Notes: generated by a model not told the origin, from the letters alone. DNA of 32,428 nt from Paludibacteraceae bacterium (GCA_017525455.1 JAFXSS010000052.1:1-32428), one strand, 5' to 3'; shown: positions 22,032-31,807, counted from the first letter of the stretch. A program made the numbers and translations.

Positions 22032-25000
22032 ATGGCTGAGAAAGAAGTTAAAGGCGTTGTTGATCCGCAACACCCGCTAATTGTTTGCCGTGCATCTGCA
22101 GGTACGGGTAAGACATTCACCTTGTCGGCATACTACATCGCCCTGCTGTTTAGCGGGGAGAGTTACCGTAATATATTGGCAGTGACATTTACCAAGGCGG
22201 CAACAGCCGAAATGAAGGAACGTATATTGACGTACCTGATGGGCATTGCTAAAGGTGGAGAGAAGGTCTTTCTACAGAAGGTGCGAGAGTTTATGTTGCG
22301 CAATAACGATAAGTCCGATGAAGAATTGAGTGCACTTGCCGAAACAAATATGCATGCTATACTTCAGGACTACGACAATTTCAACGTAACAACCATCGAC
22401 TCTTTTCTTCAGCAGTTGATTAGTGGTATGGCTCATGCTCTGAACCGTACAGCGGATTTCACTATCAGCATAGATGTCAAGCAGGTTATTAGCGTGGCTG
22501 TAGATACGCTGCTGACGGAGGAATTGTCGGACAGTAAGAGCACTGTGGTCGAATATGCATCGGAGAATATAGGCGAGAATAAGGGTTGGGATATACGCGA
22601 GAACCTGATTTCTATAGCCATGCAACTGTACGAGGAGAGCGTGCAGGCAAATAAATCGAAGATTGTTTATGATGAGAAGCGTATAGCCGAATATCGCAAG
22701 GCATTGTACGCAGAGCGTGAGGTTGCTCTATCCAATTTGAGACAAATGCTTCTGAAAGTTGAAGAGGCTGGTATAAAAGGAATAACAAACACAATTAATA
22801 ACATACAAAAATCTCTCCTCGATCCTGAATCGATTAAAGAAAAGAAAGACGTTTTCCGCGGAGCTCCGGACAGCGAAATGAACAAGGTAATGGCCAATCC
22901 GCAGCTTCGTGCTTTGCAAGAGGCATGTGATGCTACGCGCGAGATATATTGGAGAACTACCTGCTCGCTTCGTTATCTCAATGATTTGCGTCTTATGGAT
23001 GCGTTGGCGAAGTGCATTGAACGCTCACTACTACGCACGAACACCGCGTTGCTGGCCGATACGGCTCTAACGCTGGATGAGGCACTAAAGCCCGGCGATG
23101 CTGACTTTATTCTCGAGAAGGCGGGTATCCGTTACCGCCACATTATGATTGATGAGTTTCAGGACACAAGTGTGCTGCAGTGGAATGTGTTCCTTCATCT
23201 GATCAAAGAGATCTTGGCTGTTCAGGGACAGACGGTGCTTGTGGTAGGTGATACGAAGCAGAGCATTTATCGTTTCCGAAATGGCGATTGGCGAATTATG
23301 GATGGGTTAGGCAAAAAAGATTTGAAAGAGGAATATAATCCCAATTCAACCTCACTCAAACGTAACCAACGCAGTCGGGAAAATATAGTCAGGTTTAACT
23401 TAAGTGTAATGCACCGGGTGGCACAAGAGTTAGGCAAGAGTCAGTACGACGAGAACCCGGATGCAGAAAATCCCCAATCGGATATTAGCGATTATTATTG
23501 CGTCAACAAGCATGGTGGCGGCTATGTGCGTTGCCGATTCTACCCGTACTACCACCCTTCAAAAAAGAATGTGCCAGATGCCTTGAAAAACAGGCCGCAG
23601 AAGGAGGCTCTGTGGGCGGATGTATGTGCTACCATTGAAGAGTTGCTTGGTAAGAATGAACGCCCGCAGGACATTCTTGTATTAAGTAACAAGAACGCAG
23701 GTATTCAGGAGTGGGCGTCCTGGTGTCGTGCGCAAGGCGATAGATACCCGACGCTAAATAAAACGCAAATGGTTTCCCGCGACTCCTTCCAGTTATGCTC
23801 ATGCGTATCGGTGCAGTTGCTGGTAGAGGCGTTGCGTTACTTGTACACGCGCAGTGCTACATCGGCCGCATTCATACGAACACAAATGCCGACGCAGCCC
23901 GTGGCAACGAGCATTATAGAGCGCATTGATGGTGTAGACAAGTCTGCTCCACTATATGACCAACTGCATCATTTGCTGCAGGTGCTCTTTTGTACTGACG
24001 GAGTATATTCAGGCACCGATGTAGCATATATCAACAGTTTTTTCGACAATGTGCAATCGTTCATATCAACCTACGGAAGCGATGCGCGTGCTTTGCTCAA
24101 GTACTGGGATGAACAGATGCAACAATCTTCCATCAATGCTGACAATAGTATTGACGCTATTCGGATGATGACCATCCATACTTCAAAAGGATTGGAAGGA
24201 AAGACGGTGATTCTGCTGGATGCTGCCTGGAATGTAGAGAAAGACCGAAATTCAGATATCCTTTGGTCGGAGTCGATGCCCGCCAAGGATAGCAAGGATT
24301 TGCTATTTATCCCTATTCATCAGGGCAAGGAGTTGCAATATACGGGAAAGGATTCGCCGTATGAGCGGGCATATATTGAGGAACATGAGGCACAGCGGAT
24401 AGACAACTACAATATGTTGTATGTTGCGTTGACACGTGCGGAAGATAATCTGTATGTATATGCGTTGGCGGATATAGGAACCCATTCCGAAGGTTCCCCT
24501 ACCGTAGCCGCTCCGCTATTGGACTATACGGGACTGCGCGAAAAGTTGTCAACAGTGACGGAGCAATCGCCGTATCTGGAATATAGTGTAGGCGGGCAGC
24601 CGGTTATTCATATACCTGGTTCGTCAACCCAAGCGAATGTGTTGAGTTTCATGGGTGCCAAACCATTGACAACGCAAGTGTATAGCGATGGTAGTCAGGT
24701 GCATTTCCGGCAGTCACAAGAATCAGAGCAATACACGCAGGAATCAGCCGGTAAAGAGATGTCATCAACACAGACAGACTTCGGATTGCTGTGCCACGAC
24801 ATATTTGCACATATACGCGTAGAGTCCGATGCACCTAAGGTGCTTGAACTATACCGTCAGCAGGGATTGATTGAGGATGATGAGCAGTTTGCCAGGATTC
24901 AGCAACTTATTGCCAATGCATTCAATTCGGCAAAGATGAAGCAATGGTTCGACGGTTCATGGCAACTGATGCGCGAAATGGCTATACTCAAACCTGCCTC

Positions 25001-25199
25001 GGTTATCCGTCCTGACCGAGTGATGATCAAGGGTGACAAGGCTGTGGTGCTGGATTACAAGTTCACGAGTGAGCAAAGGCCGGGATATATGTCGCAGGTT
25101 CGTGATTACATGTCCGCGCTGAAAAACATGCAGTACAAACAGGTTGAAGGCTGGTTGTGGTACGCGTTTAACAATGAATTGGTACAAGTTGAGATGTGA
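22032..25199 (+). CDS. addA: AddA/RecB-like UvrD-family helicase-nuclease
   Basis: The product has 1055 residues. Superfamily I helicase motifs are Walker A ASAGTGKTFT (21-30), motif Ia ILAVTFTKAATAEM, TTIDSF, Walker B IDEFQDTS (373-380), motif III VVGDTKQSIYRFR, NQRSRENIV, motif V MTIHTSKGLEGKT and motif VI LYVALTRAEDNLY. The C-terminal nuclease core has DYK at 1008-1010 (VVLDYKF) with an upstream GLLCHDIF His. That is the layout of AddA/RecB, the motor and nuclease subunit that processes double-strand ends for RecA-dependent repair. It is followed 21 bp later by the AddB-like gene. The nuclease call is supported by DYK; activity is not tested. Confidence 0.92.
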   Translation: MAEKEVKGVVDPQHPLIVCRASAGTGKTFTLSAYYIALLFSGESYRNILAVTFTKAATAEMKERILTYLMGIAKGGEKVFLQKVREFMLRNNDKSDEELSALAETNMHAILQDYDNFNVTTIDSFLQQLISGMAHALNRTADFTISIDVKQVISVAVDTLLTEELSDSKSTVVEYASENIGENKGWDIRENLISIAMQLYEESVQANKSKIVYDEKRIAEYRKALYAEREVALSNLRQMLLKVEEAGIKGITNTINNIQKSLLDPESIKEKKDVFRGAPDSEMNKVMANPQLRALQEACDATREIYWRTTCSLRYLNDLRLMDALAKCIERSLLRTNTALLADTALTLDEALKPGDADFILEKAGIRYRHIMIDEFQDTSVLQWNVFLHLIKEILAVQGQTVLVVGDTKQSIYRFRNGDWRIMDGLGKKDLKEEYNPNSTSLKRNQRSRENIVRFNLSVMHRVAQELGKSQYDENPDAENPQSDISDYYCVNKHGGGYVRCRFYPYYHPSKKNVPDALKNRPQKEALWADVCATIEELLGKNERPQDILVLSNKNAGIQEWASWCRAQGDRYPTLNKTQMVSRDSFQLCSCVSVQLLVEALRYLYTRSATSAAFIRTQMPTQPVATSIIERIDGVDKSAPLYDQLHHLLQVLFCTDGVYSGTDVAYINSFFDNVQSFISTYGSDARALLKYWDEQMQQSSINADNSIDAIRMMTIHTSKGLEGKTVILLDAAWNVEKDRNSDILWSESMPAKDSKDLLFIPIHQGKELQYTGKDSPYERAYIEEHEAQRIDNYNMLYVALTRAEDNLYVYALADIGTHSEGSPTVAAPLLDYTGLREKLSTVTEQSPYLEYSVGGQPVIHIPGSSTQANVLSFMGAKPLTTQVYSDGSQVHFRQSQESEQYTQESAGKEMSSTQTDFGLLCHDIFAHIRVESDAPKVLELYRQQGLIEDDEQFARIQQLIANAFNSAKMKQWFDGSWQLMREMAILKPASVIRPDRVMIKGDKAVVLDYKFTSEQRPGYMSQVRDYMSALKNMQYKQVEGWLWYAFNNELVQVEM

Positions 25200-25220
25200 T
25201 TTTGATAGTTTTGATCTAGC

Positions 25221-27989
25221 ATGGCGAAAACTTTTTTACAATCTGTAACTGATCAAATCATCGATCGTTTCAAGTGGTCAGGACTGAAAGATGTGACGAT
25301 AGTCTTTCCGATGCATCGTGCCGGATTAATCATGCGTAGCGTGCTACAGCAGCGCATGTTGGCTGACCGGCAAAGCGCAGCATGGGCACCGGAGATGGTT
25401 ACATTGAGCGAATTGTTCGACAGCCTATGTCCGCTTGGAGTAGAGGATGAACTGTTTACTATATGCCGTCTATATCGCATATACAACGATTGCGTAAGTA
25501 TGCCTCATGGCGATATACCGGCTCAGAAACCGATGGAGATTGACCGTTTCTACAGTTGGGGACGGCAGTTGCTGTCGGATTTCACGAATATTGATCAGGG
25601 TATCAGCAAGACGGAGATCGACTCGTTCTTCCGTAATGCGCTTTCGTTGTCAGACTTGGATACTTATAAGTTGGATGAGGATGTCCGTCAGCGTCTGGAG
25701 GATTTGTTGTATAAAGGCGAGGCTCGCGAACAGTCGCTTATCGCTAAGTCTGTTCAAGAGCATTTTGCGGCTTTGTGGCACGCCATGCCGGAAATCTACC
25801 ATCGTCTTCACAACGAACTGGAGCAGGCGGACAAAGGCTATGAGGGGCAACGCCAGCGATATGTGGTGAGCCATTGGCAGGAATTGCGCCAGCAGACAGA
25901 GGGTAAGATGTACTGCTTTGTAGGGTTTAACTATCTGTTACCTGTTGAACGGCAATTGATGCAATTGCTACAGGACGAGGGCAAGGCATTGTTCTTCTGG
26001 GATTATGTAGAAGATTTCAAGACCAACAGCAAGGCTTTTGCCTTCATCCGCCAAAATATACAAACGCTGCCCAATGCTCTGTCGGCGAATAAGTGGAGTG
26101 AACCCAAGCAGGTGCGTACAATCAGTGCCGCGTCTGTTCATTCAGAAGCCGAGTATGCAGGGCAATGGCTCAAGCAGACGTACAAGAAGAAGGGTGAAAC
26201 GACGGCTGTTGTTATTTGCGATGAGGGACAACTGGAGTCCGTTATTTACAGTCTGCCTCCTATCTGCCTTGACGGCAGTGATACGCCCGAACAGGTAAAC
26301 ATCACCAAGGGCTATCCGCTCAGAAACACGCGCATCTTTGCCGAGGTTGTCAAGCAGATGGATAAATCTTTTCGCCAGCATTCAGGCGATCCGGCTCAAG
26401 CGTTGCAGACTGTTGTGGATTTTGTGGATGCCCAATCCCGGGCGATTGGTAACCAATCCCAGGATGCCTGGCAGTGGCATCTGCAGCGTGAAGCACTGTA
26501 CCAGACGTATAGGACGCTTAAGCAGTTTGTTGTCATACTGCATGATTCTCTGGTTGGTGAACTGATCGACCACCCCGACTTGTTGCAGCGGCTTGTTCGC
26601 AGACATCTGGAGCAACTCACCTTACCTTTCCATGGCGAACCGGTGACAGATCTGCAAATCATGGGTGTACTGGAGACGCGTACCCTGGATTTCAAGCATT
26701 TGTTGCTGCTTAATGTAGAGGAAGGAGTTATTCCTGCCCATCAGCCTGACAAATCGTTCTTGCCCTACTACTTGCGAAAAGCCTATGGCTTGCAGACGCA
26801 TGACGAACGTGCGTCGGTGTACGCATACAACTTCTTCAGGTTGCTCAATCGTGCCGAGGATGTAACCATCGTATTCAGTCAGTCGCAGACAGGTATGACG
26901 CGTAAGGCCATGTCCCGCTTTGTGATGCAGATGCTGGTATGTCCGGAAGAGTTCACTGTGGAAAAGTACTGCTTGACAGAAAGCAATACCATACAACCCA
27001 TGAAGACGATTGATGTTGTTCCCGGTGCAAGTTGGGCGAATATGCGTAAGCAGAGAGGCAAGCCACTCTCACTCTCTCCATCGGCTATCAACACGTTCTA
27101 TGGATGTAAGCGAAGATTCTATATCGAACAGATGCTGGGCATATATGGCGACGAGGAGCACAATGCCATTTTTTCAGCCAATGCCTTAGGCACACTGGTT
27201 CATGAATCGGTGCGATACCTGTACGATACATATTGTAAAGATAAAGAGAAAGGTTTTCCGGCATCTATACATCCGAACCAGGTGGAACAGATGAACACTC
27301 CCGAGAAACGCGAAGATGCAATACGATATGCGTACGGTAAGATGAACGAGGACTATTGCAAGTATCATCAAGGAGAGCCGGATATTTACCACTTCGATGA
27401 ACATCCGTTTGAGAACAGTATGGTAGATTTGTTTATCCGTCACATCCTGGAGCGTGACCATTATGATGCTGAGCACCTGGGATTGACTATCAAGTTGTTG
27501 GAGCAAAGCAGGAGTGTGCCTGTCGGCGAGGTTTATGTCGCCGGCAAACTGGATAGAATGGATTGCCTGGGTAAGGGCGATGCAACGGTAACGAGAGTAG
27601 TGGATTACAAGACAGGCAAGTACGACCAGAAAAAGATGTCAGTGGAAGCGGGTCAGCTTCGCTCGACAGGTGGGAATGCCGATTATGTGCGTCAAACGTT
27701 ATTATACAGTCATATGGCATATATGTCCGGCGATGCCAAACGGATCGAACCGCATCTGTATTTTGCGGGACATGACTTAACCAATGCGAAAATCATAACA
27801 CATGTGTCGATAGGTGAAGATAAACCGATTGTGTATGACGAGAAGACGCATGAGGAATATTCCGAGCTTGTCAAAGGCATGGTTGATGACATCCTCAATG
27901 AGACTGAGTTTGCGCAATGCCAGGAAAAAGACTGCACGTCGTATTGCCCGTTTCTGTTGTTGTGCAATCGTAAACCTACCAAATACTGA
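25221..27989 (+). CDS. addB: AddB-like PD-(D/E)XK nuclease subunit
   Basis: The product has 922 residues. The N-terminal half is a degenerate helicase fold with no visible Walker A; VFPMHRAGLIMRSVLQ stands at that place. The C-terminal RecB-type nuclease starts at LSPSAINTFYGCKRRF and has the GTLVHESVRYLY His motif, GKLDRMD, and catalytic VVDYKTGKY (Asp795, Lys797). Cys629 together with Cys905, Cys909 and Cys915 (DCTSYCPFLLLC) forms the probable 4Fe-4S site known in AddB; Cys900 is an extra nearby Cys. It partners AddA. Its 3' end overlaps the convergent comEC gene by 14 bp. Confidence 0.92.
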   Translation: MAKTFLQSVTDQIIDRFKWSGLKDVTIVFPMHRAGLIMRSVLQQRMLADRQSAAWAPEMVTLSELFDSLCPLGVEDELFTICRLYRIYNDCVSMPHGDIPAQKPMEIDRFYSWGRQLLSDFTNIDQGISKTEIDSFFRNALSLSDLDTYKLDEDVRQRLEDLLYKGEAREQSLIAKSVQEHFAALWHAMPEIYHRLHNELEQADKGYEGQRQRYVVSHWQELRQQTEGKMYCFVGFNYLLPVERQLMQLLQDEGKALFFWDYVEDFKTNSKAFAFIRQNIQTLPNALSANKWSEPKQVRTISAASVHSEAEYAGQWLKQTYKKKGETTAVVICDEGQLESVIYSLPPICLDGSDTPEQVNITKGYPLRNTRIFAEVVKQMDKSFRQHSGDPAQALQTVVDFVDAQSRAIGNQSQDAWQWHLQREALYQTYRTLKQFVVILHDSLVGELIDHPDLLQRLVRRHLEQLTLPFHGEPVTDLQIMGVLETRTLDFKHLLLLNVEEGVIPAHQPDKSFLPYYLRKAYGLQTHDERASVYAYNFFRLLNRAEDVTIVFSQSQTGMTRKAMSRFVMQMLVCPEEFTVEKYCLTESNTIQPMKTIDVVPGASWANMRKQRGKPLSLSPSAINTFYGCKRRFYIEQMLGIYGDEEHNAIFSANALGTLVHESVRYLYDTYCKDKEKGFPASIHPNQVEQMNTPEKREDAIRYAYGKMNEDYCKYHQGEPDIYHFDEHPFENSMVDLFIRHILERDHYDAEHLGLTIKLLEQSRSVPVGEVYVAGKLDRMDCLGKGDATVTRVVDYKTGKYDQKKMSVEAGQLRSTGGNADYVRQTLLYSHMAYMSGDAKRIEPHLYFAGHDLTNAKIITHVSIGEDKPIVYDEKTHEEYSELVKGMVDDILNETEFAQCQEKDCTSYCPFLLLCNRKPTKY

Positions 27990-29598
27990 TATCCCTGTCC
28001 CGGCAGTACTGCTCCAGTCGTTGGCGTTGCCGGGCTGACAAGTATGGTGCGTACACGTAGTTCCGACCATTATATTGGAAGAACGTGTATCGACTGTTGA
28101 GCGGGTATCGCAGAATGTTCCCTCCCTGATTATAGTAGATTGTCTTGCCTTGTATGACAAGTTCTTGTTTGTGCACGCTCTGCCGGACATTGCCGAAGTG
28201 CAGTACGCAGAACAATGCTATGGCTGCGGCTGCCGGGGCGTACCAAGTCAGTCGCTCGCGGTAGATACGCATGTAACAACAGCCGATGGCTACTACCAGA
28301 CACATAACCATCCATGGTGTGGCGGTGAGTTGTAAGGTGGAGTGGGGCAGATGCTCGATCCAGCCAACCAAGGAACATGTCCAACTGCCTACATATTGCA
28401 GTCCAATGGCCAGCCATGCGCCGAGAGTGGTGTGAGCAAGTAGCAGTACTGCCAATCCTGCTATAACCAGTATGTACGCTACCGGCAGAATAACTATGTT
28501 TGTCAGCAGAAAGTAATGGGGCATCTGTCCGAAGTAGTACAATGTAACAGGCAGTGTACCTATTGTAGCAGCGATGGAAACGGTTAGCAGGTCGCGTACC
28601 CATCGTGCGAGACGACTATGTTTGACAGGGAAAGCATTGTTCATGTGCGGTACGAACAGCAATATTCCCAGCACAGCAGCAAACGACAACTGAAAACTTA
28701 CGCTGAACAGACATAGCGGGTCCATCCACAGGCAGATACATGCTGCGGCTGCCAGGGTGTTGAGCGACACTCCCTGTCGCCGGACCATCCATCCGACCTG
28801 AACTATGGTAAGCATCAGTACGGCGCGTGTTACCGAAGGCGAGAGCCCTGTAATGAACGCATATGCCCACATGGCAAGGATAATGGCGAGTGACAACAAT
28901 ATGCGTTGTACCCGTTGTTCATACAGTGGTCTGCGCCGGCCAAAGCAGGTTAGCAGGAACATGATTACCATGTAGATGATTGCGGTGTGCAAACCGCTTA
29001 CCGCGAGAACGTGTGCTGCACCCGCTGCGGCAAATGAGCGGCGCAGGTCAGCATCCAAACCGTCGCGCTCGCCCAAAGTGATGGCCGAGATGAGCGCCAG
29101 TGCTTGCGAATGTAACCCTGTCTCGGCATAACGTTGAGCCAATCGATGGCGGATGATGGAAGAATATGCGCGTAGGGTGCGAACGGGCATGTGACCTATA
29201 ATCTGCCATTGTCCGGCGCGCACGTAACCTATTCCTACCAAATGTTGCAGACGCAGATAATTGCCGTAATCGAACTCTCCCTCAAATAGCGCGTGCGGGC
29301 GTGTCAGGCGCGTGTGCACGAGCAATATATCTCCTATGGCAGGCGCGGGTTGTACCGAGTCAGTGCGGAGATGAAACATTGCCTGCTGTCTGTAGGCAGG
29401 CATGTTCGCCTGTACTAACCATCCGTCAGTCTTGCGCACAGGCTGCTCAATCACATGAACGCGGAACACAGCCAGCGAATCCAGGTAATCCGCTTCCGTG
29501 TCGTAGCGCAGGTTAAACGGCCAATGCAAGTAATACGCACAGCAGATAAGCAATGCGGTAAATAGAAAAACAAAAACAAAAGGAAAGCGCCTTACCAT
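27976..29598 (-). CDS. comEC: ComEC/Rec2-family DNA-uptake channel
   Basis: I chose the ATG at 29598 (MVRRFPFVFVFLF, 540 residues); a TTG at 29625 is in frame and would add nine residues. The N-terminus has a membrane helix, then a soluble OB-like DUF4131 region (about 30-165). The competence domain follows with AHVLAVSGLHTAII and at least eight hydrophobic helices, including GLSPSVTRAVLML. After the last helix only about 70 residues remain, so the metallo-beta-lactamase-like domain seen in many ComEC proteins is absent. It would carry single-stranded DNA across the inner membrane. It is last in the pgk-rpe operon. Confidence 0.92.
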   Translation of the reverse strand: MVRRFPFVFVFLFTALLICCAYYLHWPFNLRYDTEADYLDSLAVFRVHVIEQPVRKTDGWLVQANMPAYRQQAMFHLRTDSVQPAPAIGDILLVHTRLTRPHALFEGEFDYGNYLRLQHLVGIGYVRAGQWQIIGHMPVRTLRAYSSIIRHRLAQRYAETGLHSQALALISAITLGERDGLDADLRRSFAAAGAAHVLAVSGLHTAIIYMVIMFLLTCFGRRRPLYEQRVQRILLSLAIILAMWAYAFITGLSPSVTRAVLMLTIVQVGWMVRRQGVSLNTLAAAACICLWMDPLCLFSVSFQLSFAAVLGILLFVPHMNNAFPVKHSRLARWVRDLLTVSIAATIGTLPVTLYYFGQMPHYFLLTNIVILPVAYILVIAGLAVLLLAHTTLGAWLAIGLQYVGSWTCSLVGWIEHLPHSTLQLTATPWMVMCLVVAIGCCYMRIYRERLTWYAPAAAAIALFCVLHFGNVRQSVHKQELVIQGKTIYYNQGGNILRYPLNSRYTFFQYNGRNYVYAPYLSARQRQRLEQYCRDRDISIW

Positions 29599-29638
29599 TG
29601 GTCTTTCTGTTAGAAACGGCTTCAATGGTCTCAGCCTG

Positions 29639-30283
29639 TTATTGTTTCATCAGTCGGATAGCTTCTTCGGGGTCGGGTGCTCCGAACACGGCAGTGCCTG
29701 CCACCAGCACATCTGCTCCTGCTGCGAAGATGTCATGGGCATTCTGTGCGTTCACGCCGCCATCAATCTCGATAAGAGTCGACAGCCCGCGGCGGTCAAT
29801 CTCCTGACGGATAAAGCGGATCTTATCCATCGTCTCGGGGATGAACTTCTGTCCGCCGAATCCGGCGAAGACTGACATAAGCAAAACCATATCCACTTTG
29901 TCGAGAAATTTTACCAGTCTCTCAACGGCTATGTTTGGATTGATAGTCAGGCAAGTACGTACCCCCTTGGCACGTATAAGGTCTAGGATTGGTTCGGGAT
30001 CGTCCGTAGCTTCCAAGTGAAATCCCACGCTCCATGCTCCTGCATCGCAGAATCGCTCGACATATTTCTCCGGATGCACAATCATCAGGTGCACATCCAG
30101 CGGCTTGGTGCAATACTTGCGCATCGGTTCCATGAGCGGAAATCCGAACGAGATGTTCGGTACGAATGTGCCGTCCATTACATCAATGTGCAACCAGTCG
30201 GCATCAGAGCGGTTGATCATCTCCAGGTCTTTGCGCAGTTCGGCAAAGTTGGCGGACAGAACGGATGGAGCAATGAGTTTCAT
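29639..30283 (-). CDS. rpe: ribulose-phosphate 3-epimerase
   Basis: The product has 214 residues, a TIM-barrel of normal length. Conserved segments are APSVLSANFAEL, WLHIDVMDGTFVPNISFG (metal His and Asp), KPLDVHLMI (His), LTINPN and IEIDGGV (catalytic Asp). It interconverts ribulose-5-P and xylulose-5-P in the pentose-phosphate pathway. The phosphate-side loop reads LLMSVFAGFGGQKFI, where Asn-Pro (MSVNPGFGGQ) is usual. It starts 26 bp after the phosphoesterase stop, behind a short GTTAAATTGTTAAG leader. Confidence 0.96.
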   Translation of the reverse strand: MKLIAPSVLSANFAELRKDLEMINRSDADWLHIDVMDGTFVPNISFGFPLMEPMRKYCTKPLDVHLMIVHPEKYVERFCDAGAWSVGFHLEATDDPEPILDLIRAKGVRTCLTINPNIAVERLVKFLDKVDMVLLMSVFAGFGGQKFIPETMDKIRFIRQEIDRRGLSTLIEIDGGVNAQNAHDIFAAGADVLVAGTAVFGAPDPEEAIRLMKQ

Positions 30284-30309
30284 GGTAAAAAACGTAAGAG
30301 CTTAACAAT

Positions 30310-31293
30310 TTAACGTTCCACCAACTTGACGGAGTCGATACATGTGCCGTCAAGTGTGCATGTGCGCAGCGACAGTTCGTGTCGTGATACCTGCAGTTGT
30401 CCGTAGAACGGTCCTCCGGCTACGATGGTATCCATGCGGCTGCGCGTTTTGGGCGTGCGTGCGCGGGTGGTGGAAGTCATTCCTATCCACACGGGTTCAT
30501 GCGTTTCGCCGTCTTCGGCTAAGCCGTCACCGCGCCGTGCATAGGTGTGGTCGTGACCGGAGAATATAACATCCGCCTCCTGCAGTGCGTATGCGAGCGA
30601 CATCCAAACGGTGGGGTTCATTCGTCCCTTGCGCGAAGCAAACACAGGCCGATGCATCATCACTACTACCCATGGTTGCCATGCTGTGGAGATAGTCTGC
30701 TTCACCCAGGCATTCAGGCGTGTGAAGTCAGATAGCAGTTGCGAATCTTCGGTATCGATGGCTATGAACCGCAGGTTGCGAAAATCGACGTAATACGTTG
30801 TGCCCAGCCCGTCTTCCGGTCCGTTGAGCGGCATCGGGAACGATGCAAACCACGAGTCGGGTAACCGGCGGTTGATGCCCTTGCTGTACTCATGATTGCC
30901 CGGGCAGGCCAGTATGGGCAGCGAGGTAAAGGGCGTGCCGTCCAGTTCGCGCATGAGCAGTTGTTTGTAGTAGAACTGTTCGCGCTCTACGAAGTCACCC
31001 AGTTGGGCATAGCATTGCATCTGCGGGTTTAGTGCTGCTATCTGCAGATAATCGTTGTGGGTGAGGGTATTATGCACATCGCCAAGAACGACCATCGTCA
31101 CTGTGTCGGTAGTCTGGCAGGTGTAGGTGGTAGAGTCGTTGAATGTTACGAAGCGCGTGCTGAGCGTATCGCCGTTCCATGCAGGTTCGGGCGGAGTGAT
31201 GAACCATACATCCCAGCGCAGAGCACACAATATGGTGCTCCCCGCCAGGATAAGTACGGCTATTATCAGCCAGATGATGGTTCGTATGCGCAT
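30310..31293 (-). CDS. membrane-anchored calcineurin-like metallophosphoesterase
   Basis: I chose the ATG at 31293 (MRIRTIIWLIIAVLIL, 327 residues); a TTG three codons earlier is possible. One N-terminal membrane helix (about 5-24) anchors a domain facing the periplasm. Metallophosphoesterase motifs are VVLGDVHN (Asp, His), AQLGDFVE (Asp), CPGNHEYSKG (Asn, His), VVMMHRPVF (His) and FSGHDHTYARR (His-x-His). This resembles purple-acid-phosphatase-like enzymes. Substrate is unknown; neighbours pgk and rpe do not decide it. Confidence 0.9.
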   Translation of the reverse strand: MRIRTIIWLIIAVLILAGSTILCALRWDVWFITPPEPAWNGDTLSTRFVTFNDSTTYTCQTTDTVTMVVLGDVHNTLTHNDYLQIAALNPQMQCYAQLGDFVEREQFYYKQLLMRELDGTPFTSLPILACPGNHEYSKGINRRLPDSWFASFPMPLNGPEDGLGTTYYVDFRNLRFIAIDTEDSQLLSDFTRLNAWVKQTISTAWQPWVVVMMHRPVFASRKGRMNPTVWMSLAYALQEADVIFSGHDHTYARRGDGLAEDGETHEPVWIGMTSTTRARTPKTRSRMDTIVAGGPFYGQLQVSRHELSLRTCTLDGTCIDSVKLVER

Positions 31294-31305
31294 GGTCGTC
31301 AAGTA

Positions 31306-31345
31306 ACTCGCAGAGCGTTCAGATACCTCGCAGACCGTTCGGATT
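31306..31345. repeat. two 20-bp imperfect tandem repeats
   Basis: ACTCGCAGAGCGTTCAGATA is followed directly by a copy matching at 16 of 20 positions. It fills the gap between the DUF3127 stop codon and the phosphoesterase gene. Confidence 0.5.
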
Positions 31346-31796
31346 AGAACGGCAGATCGTCGGTTGAGCCTGCCACGCTGTCGAAGGTTTCGACGTTAGG
31401 TATGGCAGTCTCCGCCATCGGTTGTGCTGCAGGTCGTTCGTTAGCAGGTTGTGCTGCGGCTGCTGTGGATTGCGCAGCAGCGGGTGCAGTAGCACCTGCG
31501 GGCTGCTGGGCAGCGTTGTCAACTATGCCTTGCTTAACCTGCCAAGCGCGGATAGAGGTGTACCAACGTCCGTTGAACTCGCGGCTCTCGATATCGAACG
31601 ATACGGTTACCAGGTCGTCGATTTCGCAGGGGTTGTCCTTGATGCGCTGCTCGCCGAAGATCTCGAAGTAAACCTTGCGCGGATACTGCTCCTGTGTCTC
31701 AAGCACATATGCCTGCAGTTGCCACGGTTTGCCCGAACTCTTCGACTCTCCCGACTGGAGCGGGAACTTATGTGTAATCTTTCCGGATATCTCCAT
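31344..31796 (-). CDS. DUF3127 protein with SSB-like C-terminal tip
   Basis: The product has 150 residues. The N-terminal domain (about 1-85: MEISGKITHKFPLQSGESKS, then YPRKVYFEIFGEQRIKDNP, FDIESREFNGRWYTSIRAWQ) matches DUF3127, a Bacteroidota family with an OB-fold-like strand pattern. A long Ala/Gln/Pro-rich linker (about 93-130) follows, and the protein ends in acidic STDDLPF. This layout (OB-like domain, disordered linker, acidic tip ending in Pro-Phe) copies that of single-strand DNA-binding protein SSB, whose DDDIPF tip recruits repair enzymes. DNA binding is inferred. It lies between pgk and the phosphoesterase gene. Confidence 0.85.
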   Translation of the reverse strand: MEISGKITHKFPLQSGESKSSGKPWQLQAYVLETQEQYPRKVYFEIFGEQRIKDNPCEIDDLVTVSFDIESREFNGRWYTSIRAWQVKQGIVDNAAQQPAGATAPAAAQSTAAAAQPANERPAAQPMAETAIPNVETFDSVAGSTDDLPF

Positions 31797-31807
31797 AAAG
31801 TAATGTA

